Assembly: GCF_009720865.1 (NCBI RefSeq)
Contig: NZ_WNLA01000026.1
Coordinates: 1 to 64,000, forward strand
DNA length: 64,000 nucleotides
DNA from: Pseudoduganella ginsengisoli
Lineage (GTDB): Bacteria > Pseudomonadota > Gammaproteobacteria > Burkholderiales > Burkholderiaceae_D
Reading direction: 5' to 3'
Shown here: in pieces, positions 25,869 to 34,157 of the stretch
How the letters are laid out: every line of letters starts with the position of its first letter
Position numbering within the stretch: position 1 is the stretch's first letter
The notes under the pieces: model-generated
Databases searched by the model: none
The model's input: the letters and a program-made list of their open reading frames with translations, nothing else
What the model was told of the DNA's origin: nothing
Made by a program: the position numbers and the translations under genes

Positions 25869-26411
25869 TCAAGCCTTGCGCAGGTAAAGCTGGTGTATCG
25901 TCAGCAAGCGCTTGACGCCATCCGTGACATTGCGGCACGACAGCGTCGCGCCACTGATGTTCTGGATGTCCTGGTCCAGCTTGAAGGGATCGGCCAGCGT
26001 CTTGCCAACGAACTGCTTGCGCCAGCCCGCTTCACGGATTTGGCCGCCATGGGTTTCACGGTAGCTCAGCACTTCGACACCCAGCACGCGGCCGTCCGGC
26101 GAGATAGCTGTTGCATACGTGATGAACTCGTGCTTGCCGACCACTTCATCGACGATCAGCCAGCCCTCGAGTTTGCCATCCTTGTCAGCGCGCCAGACTT
26201 TTTGTTCATCCCAGCGCTGGCGCAGGCCGGAGGCGGCCTTGATGCGGTCGCGCTGGTCTGCCGACAGTTTCAGCGCATGGTCCGTCATCTGTGCACCCGG
26301 GAACATCTGCGCCTGGGCCTGGGCCACGGTCAGGTAGTCCGCCGCATAGCCGCTGGGGGCGGCAAGGGCCGCCACGGGAATAAAAAAGGCGCTCCAGTCG
26401 CGCATACTCAT
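25869..26411 (-). CDS. FMN-binding domain protein, flavinylation target
   Basis: The 180-aa exported protein (signal peptide about residues 1-24, ending SGYAA) has an FMN_bind domain. The flavinylation motif NISGATLS lies at residues 151-158, so Thr156 is the predicted FMN attachment site. The mature part contains KHEFITYATAISPDGRVLGVEVLSYRETHGGQI, a pattern shared with NqrC/RnfG-like domains (only its outline is given here). It sits between the DUF6662 gene and apbE in a tight operon. Its role is probably periplasmic electron transfer. Confidence 0.88.
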   Translation of the reverse strand: MSMRDWSAFFIPVAALAAPSGYAADYLTVAQAQAQMFPGAQMTDHALKLSADQRDRIKAASGLRQRWDEQKVWRADKDGKLEGWLIVDEVVGKHEFITYATAISPDGRVLGVEVLSYRETHGGQIREAGWRKQFVGKTLADPFKLDQDIQNISGATLSCRNVTDGVKRLLTIHQLYLRKA

Positions 26412-26423
26412 GGTGGACTCGCT

Positions 26424-27314
26424 TTAAAAGTTATAGCCAATCTTGACACGGATTTCATTCTTGGTTTTTTCAATCAAGTGCAGGCGCGTATTGGTCTGCC
26501 CCTCGTATTGCTCGCCGCCGCCGCGCAACTGGTGGAAGTAAGTGACCGTGGCCCACCATTGCTTGCCGCCATAGTGCAGCGACGGACCGGCAAATGCGGA
26601 CCAGCGCTCCAGGCCCACTTCCGTTTCATATTCGTGTTCCAGCATGGCTTCGCAGCCGATGTACCAGCCGGGCGCAAAGCGGTACGACAGCCCGGTACCC
26701 AGCTTGGTGGAAATCTCCATTTCAGGTTCGGTCGGCCAGTCAAAGCCTTCCGGCAAGCCGGCGATCGGCGCGCGTTTTTCATGCGCGGCGCGCAGGCCGA
26801 TATTGCCGACCCATGTCAATTCCCCCTCCATGAAGTATTTTTGCGCCTGCAACTGCGCTTCTACTTCGAATTCGCGCTTCTTCTGGCCGGAATGCACATC
26901 CAGGCGGCCGTATTCAATCGACATGTAGCCGGACAGGCCGAAGTCATCCTTGGCCGGGCTGAGGAAATTGTATTTGGCCGCCACTTCCACGCCTTGCAGG
27001 CGCAGGCCGTTGTGTTTTTCTTTCGGCAGATAGCCATCGATGGTCAGGCCGCTGGTATGGAGCGCCAGGCCATTGAGTTCAGCCGATACTTGGAAGCGGT
27101 CAGTGACGCCGTATTCGATTTCCGTTTTGCTATCAGTGGCGCGGTAATGGCCGGCGCCTTTATCGGAGCGCTGCGTGAACCACTGGTAAAACTCGGCTTG
27201 GCCTTTCGGTAATACTTCGGCGCCGCGCACGTAACCAAACAGGTTTTCGTCAGCGTGGGCGGAAGAGGCGAGAGTGAGCAGGGCGAGGCAAACCAGCGTA
27301 CGGCGGAAAGTCAT
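26424..27314 (-). CDS. DUF6662 family exported beta-rich protein
   Basis: The 296-aa protein has a clear signal peptide (LVCLALLTLASSAHA) and alternating beta strands with a terminal aromatic residue (RVKIGYNF), consistent with an outer-membrane beta-barrel. The pattern NLFGYVRGAEVLPKGQAEFYQ fits DUF6662, which recurs near FMN-binding/ApbE genes. It is the first gene of the four-gene operon and lies behind a Fur-box-like site at 27356-27374. The molecular function is not known. Confidence 0.75.
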   Translation of the reverse strand: MTFRRTLVCLALLTLASSAHADENLFGYVRGAEVLPKGQAEFYQWFTQRSDKGAGHYRATDSKTEIEYGVTDRFQVSAELNGLALHTSGLTIDGYLPKEKHNGLRLQGVEVAAKYNFLSPAKDDFGLSGYMSIEYGRLDVHSGQKKREFEVEAQLQAQKYFMEGELTWVGNIGLRAAHEKRAPIAGLPEGFDWPTEPEMEISTKLGTGLSYRFAPGWYIGCEAMLEHEYETEVGLERWSAFAGPSLHYGGKQWWATVTYFHQLRGGGEQYEGQTNTRLHLIEKTKNEIRVKIGYNF

Positions 27315-27355
27315 GGTGCAGTCCAGTAGGGAGTGTAAAGGTGATCATTATAAAT

Positions 27356-27374
27356 GAGACTGATTCGCATTATC
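27356..27374 (-). promoter_or_regulatory. Candidate Fur box upstream of the DUF6662-FMN-ApbE operon
   Basis: On the minus strand the 19-mer GATAATGCGAATCAGTCTC matches 15 of 19 positions of the classical Fur consensus GATAATGATAATCATTATC. It lies 42 bases before the first gene, within the expected promoter region. This predicts iron repression of the operon. Confidence 0.65.
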
Positions 27375-27414
27375 AATCTTGGTGACACACTCGCATGCCG
27401 AACTGTTTTGCCGC

Positions 27415-28236
27415 TTACCGCACGATGCCGTAGGGCTGTAGCCGGGGAATCCAATGCTGTTCAAAAATCCGCTTGAACCCTGCACTGGTAGGATGCAGCT
27501 CGTTGGTCCAGTCTGATTTGTAAGCTGGATCGGGATAGTGCCGCAATGTCCCCCGGCTATCGATGTAATGCACTTCATTGCCCGGCACATCAAATGGCGC
27601 CAGCGCTTCCACGTTCAAGCGGTCAATCAAGATCCGCATGATGCCGCAGCGCAGCGGCATGTCTTGCGGAACGTTACGGGCATTCATGGCTTTGGCCAGC
27701 CATGGCCCGGTCTGGACCGGCCCTAATTTGAATCCCCGGTTATCCGGCGTCGGGTAGTCATAGCCATGGACGAAGATGGGCCGGGTGACGTCATCGTCGC
27801 GGTATGCCCAGCGGATATTGTGGATCAGTGCGCCCAGCGCTTCCGACACCCTGCGCAGCAATTCATCGGCGCCTTGCGGATCAAGGCAGTCCGCTGCCGA
27901 CGCTGCTCCGGTGCAGTCCGGCTTCAGCGCCAACTGGTAGTCCACCGCATCATTGCCGGCGCCGCTGATATAAAACTCGGAAAAATCATTGAAGTTCGGC
28001 GACAGCCAGTGCCGCACTTGTCCTGCATAGCGTCCCGCGCCCACATAATCCTGCAATTGCGCGCCCAGATAGCCGACCAGCCGCACGTTGGCGTGGTCGA
28101 CGGACGTACGTTTGTGGCGGACGAGGGTTTCCAGCAAATTCGTGTTCGGGTACCAGAACCACGAATCGCCAATGGCCAGCGCCGAGCAAAACTCGCCTGG
28201 TTCATCCTGGTCGCCCGGATAGTAGACTTTACCCAT
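27415..28236 (-). CDS. SGNH/GDSL-type hydrolase
   Basis: The 273-aa protein carries the SGNH blocks: block I AIGDSWFWYP with nucleophile Ser25, block III ISGAGND with Asn93, and block V DWTNELHPTSAGF with the catalytic His. No signal peptide is visible, so it would act in the cytoplasm or be exported by another route. Members hydrolyse esters of lipids, polysaccharides or small molecules, and the substrate cannot be assigned. It has no operon partner; the next gene (ASCH) is 60 bases upstream in the same direction. Confidence 0.82.
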   Translation of the reverse strand: MGKVYYPGDQDEPGEFCSALAIGDSWFWYPNTNLLETLVRHKRTSVDHANVRLVGYLGAQLQDYVGAGRYAGQVRHWLSPNFNDFSEFYISGAGNDAVDYQLALKPDCTGAASAADCLDPQGADELLRRVSEALGALIHNIRWAYRDDDVTRPIFVHGYDYPTPDNRGFKLGPVQTGPWLAKAMNARNVPQDMPLRCGIMRILIDRLNVEALAPFDVPGNEVHYIDSRGTLRHYPDPAYKSDWTNELHPTSAGFKRIFEQHWIPRLQPYGIVR

Positions 28237-28296
28237 TCAGCCTCCTGTAGAAAGGCTCACAGGTTAGCTGATCCGTACCACCGGCCCCCGCACGGT

Positions 28297-28686
28297 TCAG
28301 CTTTTCTTGTACGCGCCCAGGAATTCCACGACCTTGAATTGCTCGCACACCAGCTTCATGGCCGGCGTAAATCCGCCGTTGCGGGCAAAGTGGCGCGAAT
28401 GGGAAATGCGCCACGCGTCGAGCGACGGCTCGCCCTCGGCGCGGGCAAATTCTTCCGTCACTTCATCGAAACGGCACGTGGTGACTGCCACGGTTTCCAC
28501 GGTGCAGGCCGGGACGCCGTCGCCATCGAGCACGACGTCGCGTTTGCCCGGTTCCGGGATCGGGGTGCCGGCGGCAGTCAATTTTGCCAGCGGCATGCAG
28601 GTCGCGGTTTTTCTGCCGGCCAGGACCAGCAGCAGCATGTCTTCAGCCAGCATGGCCGATGCGCATTGAGACGAGGTATTCGGCAT
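28297..28686 (-). CDS. ASCH domain protein
   Basis: The 129-aa protein has the ASCH (PUA-like) fold pattern: LVLAGRKTATCMPL with the conserved GxK, VVLDGDGVPACTVETVAV, and the C-terminal EFARAEGEPSLDAWRISH. ASCH domains bind RNA or modified nucleosides, and some hydrolyse N4-acetylcytidine; which applies here is unknown. ATG at 28686 is chosen over upstream codons because AGAGG precedes it and the family N-terminus starts there. Confidence 0.85.
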   Translation of the reverse strand: MPNTSSQCASAMLAEDMLLLVLAGRKTATCMPLAKLTAAGTPIPEPGKRDVVLDGDGVPACTVETVAVTTCRFDEVTEEFARAEGEPSLDAWRISHSRHFARNGGFTPAMKLVCEQFKVVEFLGAYKKS

Positions 28687-28911
28687 GGTGAAACCTCTGG
28701 GAGTCGGATGTTCCATTGTAGCGTTGCTTGAGCAAAAGGCAATCTTTTGCAACGCCCTGCGAGCCTGCAAGCATGTCACGGGCTATGACGTCATGGTATC
28801 CGTAATTTTCGATAATTGCTATGTGGAAATTTAAATTGCCGTACGGAAATGAAAGGTGCTATCATAGTGATAGTTAATTGGTTTTCCGTCCACTTCGCCG
28901 AGGCCGCTGCA

Positions 28912-30273
28912 ATGTCTGCCCTGAACGCACTTCCCGTCAACAAGCATTACCTCGGCAAGGTCATGGACGTGGCCGAGACGATGGCGGTGGAAGTCATAGT
29001 CGACATCCTCGACGTGCGCGGCATGAAGCTGGTGGCCAAGGGCGCCAGGGTCACGCGCGCGCTGCAGGAAAAGCTCATCATGCACAAGCTCAAACGCCCG
29101 TTCGAGAGCTGCGTACGGGTGCGGGACGGCGTCGATGCCAATGCCATCGTGACGATAGCCACGCGCCTGATCGATACCAGCGCGCCCGTTGCCCACATCT
29201 TGCGCGCCACCAGCACGGGCGGCTCGTCCGCGCTGGCGCACTTGTCGCGCATGGAGTTCGGCAATGCGCTGTCGCTGATGCTGACCGTCTCTGAACGCAA
29301 TGGCGCCAATGCGCTGGAACACGCGGTCCTGGTCAGCCTGCTGTCGATTTGCATGGCCAAGAAACTGGGGCTGCGCGAAGACGACGTCACCATCGCGGGC
29401 CTGGCCGGGCTGCTGCACGATATCGGCGAATTGTATATCGACCCGGCGTATCTGGCGCGCGGCAAGCGCTTGCTGCCGCACGAATGGTCGCACATTGTCG
29501 TGCACCCGCGCATCGGCCAGATGCTGATCGATGAACTGGGCGGTTATCCGGCCGCCGTGGGGCGCGCGGTGGCGGAACACCACGAACGCTATGACGGCAC
29601 CGGTTACCCGCGCCAGATTTCCGGCAACCAGATCAGCGCTGCGGGGCAGGCGGTGTCGGTGGCGGAAATGATTGCCGGTGTGCTGCTGAAAGACCATCCG
29701 CTGCAGCGCGCCGAACTGGCATTGAAAATCATCCCCGGCGAACATTCGCATGATTTGCTGTCCGCGATTTCCGGCGCGCTGCGTATCGCCGGGCCGGAGC
29801 AGGGCGGCGACGTGCGCGCGCAGGGCGGGGAAAGCGTGGAGCGCCTGTTCTGGCGCATTTCAACCATCCTGGAAATCGGCAAGAACCTGCTGGACGGTCC
29901 CGCCGCGAAATCGCCCACCACGCGCCAGCTGCTGGACGCCACGTTGACCCGCGTGCGCCACATCCAGCGCGCCTTCATCAGCACGGGGCTGGACGTCTAC
30001 GTGCGCCAGCAGCCCGGGTTCAATGGCGGCTGCGATGCCTTGCTGTTTGAGCGCGAAGTGGCGTGCCGCGAATTGCAATGGCGGCTGCGCGACATTGCGC
30101 GCGACATGGCGCTGCATACGGCGACGCCCGATGAAAAAGTCGTGCTGGCGCCGCTGGTGCGCATGCTCGATGACGACCGGTCAATGGCTGCGCCCGCGCC
30201 TGTGCAGTCCGCGCAGCCGAAATTGTTCATGCCATCCACCACTATTGCCAGCGTGCGCCGCTACGGTACCTGA
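28912..30273 (+). CDS. HD-GYP domain cyclic-di-GMP phosphodiesterase
   Basis: The 453-aa cytoplasmic protein has an N-terminal unassigned domain (about 1-110, VEVIVDILDVRGMKLVAKG) followed by an HD-GYP domain. The HD pair is His169-Asp170 in LLHDIGE and the GYP triad is residues 231-233 in RYDGTGYPRQ; the intervening metal ligands (HHER) are present, so the domain looks catalytically intact. It would hydrolyse c-di-GMP. The start at 28912 is chosen at MSALNALPVNKHY; longer in-frame starts from 28816 add a leader without a clear ribosome site. There is no receiver domain, so the signal must come through the N-terminal region. Confidence 0.88.
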   Translation: MSALNALPVNKHYLGKVMDVAETMAVEVIVDILDVRGMKLVAKGARVTRALQEKLIMHKLKRPFESCVRVRDGVDANAIVTIATRLIDTSAPVAHILRATSTGGSSALAHLSRMEFGNALSLMLTVSERNGANALEHAVLVSLLSICMAKKLGLREDDVTIAGLAGLLHDIGELYIDPAYLARGKRLLPHEWSHIVVHPRIGQMLIDELGGYPAAVGRAVAEHHERYDGTGYPRQISGNQISAAGQAVSVAEMIAGVLLKDHPLQRAELALKIIPGEHSHDLLSAISGALRIAGPEQGGDVRAQGGESVERLFWRISTILEIGKNLLDGPAAKSPTTRQLLDATLTRVRHIQRAFISTGLDVYVRQQPGFNGGCDALLFEREVACRELQWRLRDIARDMALHTATPDEKVVLAPLVRMLDDDRSMAAPAPVQSAQPKLFMPSTTIASVRRYGT

Positions 30274-30413
30274 CGCACTGTGGCCGGCCCAGTGGCCGCG
30301 TTTCACTCCTGCCGGACGCGGTTTCGCGCCATCACGCAACGGTTTCGTCGTATACAGGTTGCCTTAAAGGTAACGGCACGAGAGAATGCGGCATCCTTTC
30401 ATCCGTGCGCCTT

Positions 30414-31481
30414 ATGATTGCCCAGAAGTTATCCCGTTTCCCGTTCCTCCGCATGGCGCGCGATTTCCGCTATGCCATGGTGTTCAATGTGGCCTGCGCG
30501 CTGGTGGTCACATATGTGCTGAAATCGGATGGCAACTTTTGGAGCAGCCTGGTGATTTCGACTTGCATCGGCACCACGGCCTTCCTGTTGATCGACGGCA
30601 TCCGGCTGGCAGTGTGGGGCGAAGACGGCGATCCGAACTGGGTGGTGTTTGGCTTGATCATTGCCGCCGTTGCACCGGTGGCGCAAATGGCCGGCGGCTG
30701 GCTGGCGGGACAATTCCTCGGCTATCGGTTGCATGGCTTGTTTTCCTTTACCAGTTCCAGCGCCATCAGCAGCCTGACGATCACGCTGATCGCCGCCGCT
30801 GCCGCATCGGTATTCTTTGCGCACCGTGAAAAAGTCATGCGCGCGGAAGCGGAGCTGGCGCAGGAAAAAGCCCGCACGGAAACCGTGGCGCGCCAGGCGC
30901 TGCAAGCGCAATTGCAGTCGCTGCAGGCGCAAATCGAGCCGCACATGCTGTTCAACACACTGGCCAACCTGCAGGGCCTGATTGCCATCGACCCGCCCCG
31001 CGCCCAGCAAATGCTGGACTTGCTGATTCAATACCTGCGCGCCACGCTGACGTCGTCGCGCGCCAGCAGCAATACCCTGGAACAGGAATTCGCGCTGATG
31101 GAGGCGTATCTCGGCCTGATGCAAATCCGCATGGGCGAGCGCCTCAGTTATTCGTTTGACTTGCCGCCGGCGCTGCGCGCCCATGAAGTGCCGCCCATGC
31201 TGTTGCAGCCGCTGGTGGAAAACGCCATTGCGCACGGGCTGGAGCCAAAGATCGAAGGCGGCCACATCGCTGTCGGCGCCGCGCTGCGCGATGGTGTGCT
31301 GGCGCTGACGGTGCAGGATACGGGCCGCGGCCCGGAAGCCGGTCCTGGCAAGAAAGGCACGCATGTCGGCCTGGCCAATACGCGCGAACGCTTGCGCGCC
31401 CTATATGGCGACAACGCCAGTCTTACCCTGGAACCAGCGCAGCCTGAGGGCGCGCTGGCCCGAATTACTTTACCTGTCTGA
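30414..31481 (+). CDS. LytS-type sensor histidine kinase
   Basis: The 355-aa membrane kinase has about four hydrophobic segments in the first 150 residues. A coiled linker follows, then the His_kinase domain with His177 in IEPHMLFNTLANLQ and a HATPase domain (LLQPLVENAIAHGLEP, DTGRGPEAG). It forms a two-component pair with the LytTR regulator 17 bases downstream. The start is ATG 30414; GTG 30405, three codons earlier, is also possible. The stimulus is unknown, and the nearest operon likely to be controlled is the export operon that converges from 36.7 kb. Confidence 0.9.
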   Translation: MIAQKLSRFPFLRMARDFRYAMVFNVACALVVTYVLKSDGNFWSSLVISTCIGTTAFLLIDGIRLAVWGEDGDPNWVVFGLIIAAVAPVAQMAGGWLAGQFLGYRLHGLFSFTSSSAISSLTITLIAAAAASVFFAHREKVMRAEAELAQEKARTETVARQALQAQLQSLQAQIEPHMLFNTLANLQGLIAIDPPRAQQMLDLLIQYLRATLTSSRASSNTLEQEFALMEAYLGLMQIRMGERLSYSFDLPPALRAHEVPPMLLQPLVENAIAHGLEPKIEGGHIAVGAALRDGVLALTVQDTGRGPEAGPGKKGTHVGLANTRERLRALYGDNASLTLEPAQPEGALARITLPV

Positions 31482-31497
31482 TTCCTGCCTGATTCTT

Positions 31498-32283
31498 ATG
31501 ACCCTGCAAGCCATCATTGCCGAAGACGAAGCTATTCTCGCCGCCACCCTGGCCCATGCTTTGAGCCGCCTGTGGCCGGAGTTGCACATTGCCGCGACCT
31601 GTCCGCATGGCGTGGCCGCCGTGGAGAAAACGCTGGCGCTGCGTCCCGACGTGCTGTTCCTGGATATCAAAATGCCCGGCAAGACCGGGCTGGAAGCTGC
31701 GGAAGAATTATCGGAGCTGTGGGAAGGGGATAAACCGTTTCCGCAAATCGTGTTTGTCACGGCCTATGACGACTATGCGGTGCAAGCGTTTGAGCGCGAA
31801 GCAGCTGATTATGTGCTCAAGCCGGTCAGCGATGCGCGTCTGGCGCGGACGGTGGAGCGCCTGAAGGCGCGGCTGGCAGTCAAGGCGCCCCGTGGCGGGC
31901 TGGAAGATTTGCTGGGGCAGATGCGGGCGCTGATGCCGGCATTGCCGGCCGCGCCGGAGCGCCTGTCGGTGGTGCGCGCCGCGGTCGGCAACCAGGTCAA
32001 AATGATCCCCATTGGCGACGTCGTGTATTTTGAAGCGCTGGATAAATACGTCAACGTCGTCACGCACGATGGTGAAGCGCTGATCCGCACCAGCCTGAAG
32101 GAATTGCTGCCGCAGCTGGACGATAAAGTGTTCTGGCAAGTGCATCGCGGCACGATCGTGAATTCCACGTGCGTGCTGTCGGCGGTGAAGGATGAGGCGG
32201 GGAAGCTGGCGTTGAACATGCGCGGGCGCAGCGACAAGGTGCGCGTGAGCCCTTTGTATGCGCATTTGTTCCGGCAGATGTGA
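31498..32283 (+). CDS. LytTR-family response regulator
   Basis: The 261-aa protein has an N-terminal receiver domain with phosphoacceptor Asp56 (LFLDIKMPG) and a C-terminal LytTR DNA-binding domain from about residue 160. Its core is GDVVYFEALDKYVNVVT and FWQVHRGTIVNS. It is the partner of the upstream LytS-type kinase. The start ATG is at 31498, since the receiver sequence MTLQAIIAEDEAI begins there; the longer in-frame reading overlaps the kinase gene. Confidence 0.92.
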   Translation: MTLQAIIAEDEAILAATLAHALSRLWPELHIAATCPHGVAAVEKTLALRPDVLFLDIKMPGKTGLEAAEELSELWEGDKPFPQIVFVTAYDDYAVQAFEREAADYVLKPVSDARLARTVERLKARLAVKAPRGGLEDLLGQMRALMPALPAAPERLSVVRAAVGNQVKMIPIGDVVYFEALDKYVNVVTHDGEALIRTSLKELLPQLDDKVFWQVHRGTIVNSTCVLSAVKDEAGKLALNMRGRSDKVRVSPLYAHLFRQM

Positions 32284-32327
32284 CGCCAGCAGGGCGGCCA
32301 ACGTTTCAACGTCCGCGCCGCAAACTC

Positions 32328-32406
32328 CGTAGGGTGGGTTTTACAAACCCGCCATGTTTGCGCCGCGTTGGCGCACGCACGGCGGATTTGAAAAATCCGC
32401 CCTACG
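32328..32406. repeat. Dispersed palindromic repeat, related to 3734-3817
   Basis: CGTAGGGTGGGTTT opens the element and AATCCGCCCTACG closes it. Inside are two local hairpins (GGGTTT/AAACCC and GGCGGATTT/AAATCCGCC). It shares the CGTAGGG(C/T)GG core with the element before bamB and abuts the stop codon of the convergent outer-membrane protein gene. It could also end transcription for both flanking genes. Confidence 0.75.
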
Positions 32407-33420
32407 TCAAAACGCATACTGCACGTTGGCCACCATCACGTTGCGGGCAACATAGCTGGCGGCGCCACTGTAATGCCGCAAACTGGCGCTCACCAGCCAG
32501 GGCGACGCATTCCATGCCGCCCCCACTGAAGCAATCCTGCTTCCTCCATTAGCCCCCTGGCGCACCTGCCACAGCACATCCGCCGCCACTTCCAGGTCGC
32601 CGCTGGTCTGCGCCGCCCGCAGCAGCGCATTCCGCTGCCGCCCCCGCGCGGCAGTACGGTCCACCCACGCTTCTCCCAGCACGGCAAACTTGCTCTCCGT
32701 CGTCCACGTGAAGCCCGCCAGCGCCTTGCCGCCGCCATCGAAGCGCTGCCACCGTGGCGGCGCCGTGCGGCTGATTACCCACTCGTCATGCCGCTGCTGC
32801 AGCAGCACGGAGCCATGCACCTCCATTTCATCGCTGGCCACGTGGGAGAACGACACACCGCCTTCCACGCCATTGCGCTGTGACGCGCGCAGCACCGCAT
32901 ACTGGTCGGTGGAGCCTTGTTGGCGGTACAGCCGCACAGCCAGCGCGCCATCGCCTTTCGGCTGGTCACGCTTACCGTGCCCCGGATTGGTCCACACCAC
33001 GGTGATGGCGCGGCTGTCGTCAAATGCTTCCCATGCCACCATGGGCACGCCTTCCAGCGTGACGGGATTCAAGGCGCGCCGGTCTTCCTGCTGCACCACA
33101 TCCAGCGGCCGGAATGCATAGCCGACATCCCAGCTCATGACTTTCTTGCCCACCGTGGCAAAACCGCCGCCCAGCGGGCGCTCCAGCGACAATTCATTCA
33201 CGCGCAGCAGGTCGCCATCGCGGGTATCGTGCCGCGCCGTGAAAACGCCACGCAGCATATCGCGCTGCCAGCGCAGCTCACCCATGCCGAAACTGTGCGT
33301 GGCGCTGCCCAGCGCAGTTTCGACGGACTCGGTTTGCGCCCGCAGGTATAGGGCCGTGCTGTCGTCAGCCAGCGCCGCCTGAGACAACACCAGCAGCGCG
33401 CAAGGGATCAAAGACTTCAT
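32407..33420 (-). CDS. Putative outer-membrane beta-barrel protein, last gene of an ABC export operon
   Basis: The 337-aa protein has a signal peptide (MKSLIPCALLVLSQAALA), long amphipathic beta strands and a C-terminal Phe (VMVANVQYAF), all typical of an outer-membrane barrel. I do not recognise a named family. Its start overlaps the stop of the LolA-like gene by 4 bases (ATGA), so the two are translationally coupled. In context it may be the outer-membrane partner or cargo of the ABC/LolA-like export unit. Confidence 0.7.
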   Translation of the reverse strand: MKSLIPCALLVLSQAALADDSTALYLRAQTESVETALGSATHSFGMGELRWQRDMLRGVFTARHDTRDGDLLRVNELSLERPLGGGFATVGKKVMSWDVGYAFRPLDVVQQEDRRALNPVTLEGVPMVAWEAFDDSRAITVVWTNPGHGKRDQPKGDGALAVRLYRQQGSTDQYAVLRASQRNGVEGGVSFSHVASDEMEVHGSVLLQQRHDEWVISRTAPPRWQRFDGGGKALAGFTWTTESKFAVLGEAWVDRTAARGRQRNALLRAAQTSGDLEVAADVLWQVRQGANGGSRIASVGAAWNASPWLVSASLRHYSGAASYVARNVMVANVQYAF

Positions 33421-34157
33421 TGGACGTTGTTTTCGCTTCGGCTTAAATACATGGGATTGAACAGCTCATCGCCAAACTGGCGCGGCTTGCGGCTGACCGT
33501 TGCCACCAGCGTGACCCTGTTCGACTGCACTTCATCGACCAGCTTCATTTCCGTGACAGCAGGACGGCCATCGCGCTGTTCCACCTTGAAGTGCGCCTGC
33601 TTCAGCTTGCGGTCGGACGCTGCGTACAAGTCCGCATGCACGGGGCGGTAATCGCTTTTCGCCACTTGCAGCACGATGCGCTGGTAACTGAGCGACTTGC
33701 GCAGCGCCGTCAAATCCAGTTCCAGGCAAGGCATGCCGTCAACGTCCAGTTCCCGCACAACGGTACCCTGGTAATCGCCCGACCATGTCATGCTGGCGAT
33801 ATCGCCGGTCGATGCCTCGCCCAGCAGCTTTTGCATGGGCGTGATGCGCATCGGCCGCGCGCTACCGGGCGCCAGCAGCCAGAAGTCGTCGCCCGACATC
33901 AGCACCTTCAAGCCGATTTCGCCGGGCGTGCGCGCCAGCACGAGCGACTTGCCGCCCGGTTTGATCAACACTTGAAAACGCTTTTCCTTATCCGGCTTGC
34001 CGCCTTTGAAGGTTTGCACCAACGTTTCCACTTGCGACGACGCATCCGGCAAGCGGTAGCTGTCGGCTTTTTTCAAGATGGCTTCCGCATCCGGCGCGGA
34101 CGCATAGGCCAGCGGAACGGCCAGCAGCAGGGCGGCCAAGGCAGGGAGCTTAAACAT
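33417..34157 (-). CDS. LolA-like outer-membrane lipoprotein-sorting protein
   Basis: The 246-aa periplasmic protein has a signal peptide (LAALLLAVPLAYA) and the LolA/LolB-like half-barrel pattern: AILKKADSYRLPD, FQVLIKPGGKSLVLA, DDFWLLAPGSARPMRITPMQK, and a C-terminal SYQRIVLQVAKSDYRPVHAD. This fits the family annotated as outer membrane lipoprotein-sorting protein (pfam17131-like). It sits between the FtsX-like permease and the outer-membrane protein, overlapping both neighbours by a few bases. Such proteins shuttle lipoproteins or lipids across the periplasm; the cargo here is unknown. Confidence 0.85.
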   Translation of the reverse strand: MFKLPALAALLLAVPLAYASAPDAEAILKKADSYRLPDASSQVETLVQTFKGGKPDKEKRFQVLIKPGGKSLVLARTPGEIGLKVLMSGDDFWLLAPGSARPMRITPMQKLLGEASTGDIASMTWSGDYQGTVVRELDVDGMPCLELDLTALRKSLSYQRIVLQVAKSDYRPVHADLYAASDRKLKQAHFKVEQRDGRPAVTEMKLVDEVQSNRVTLVATVSRKPRQFGDELFNPMYLSRSENNVQ

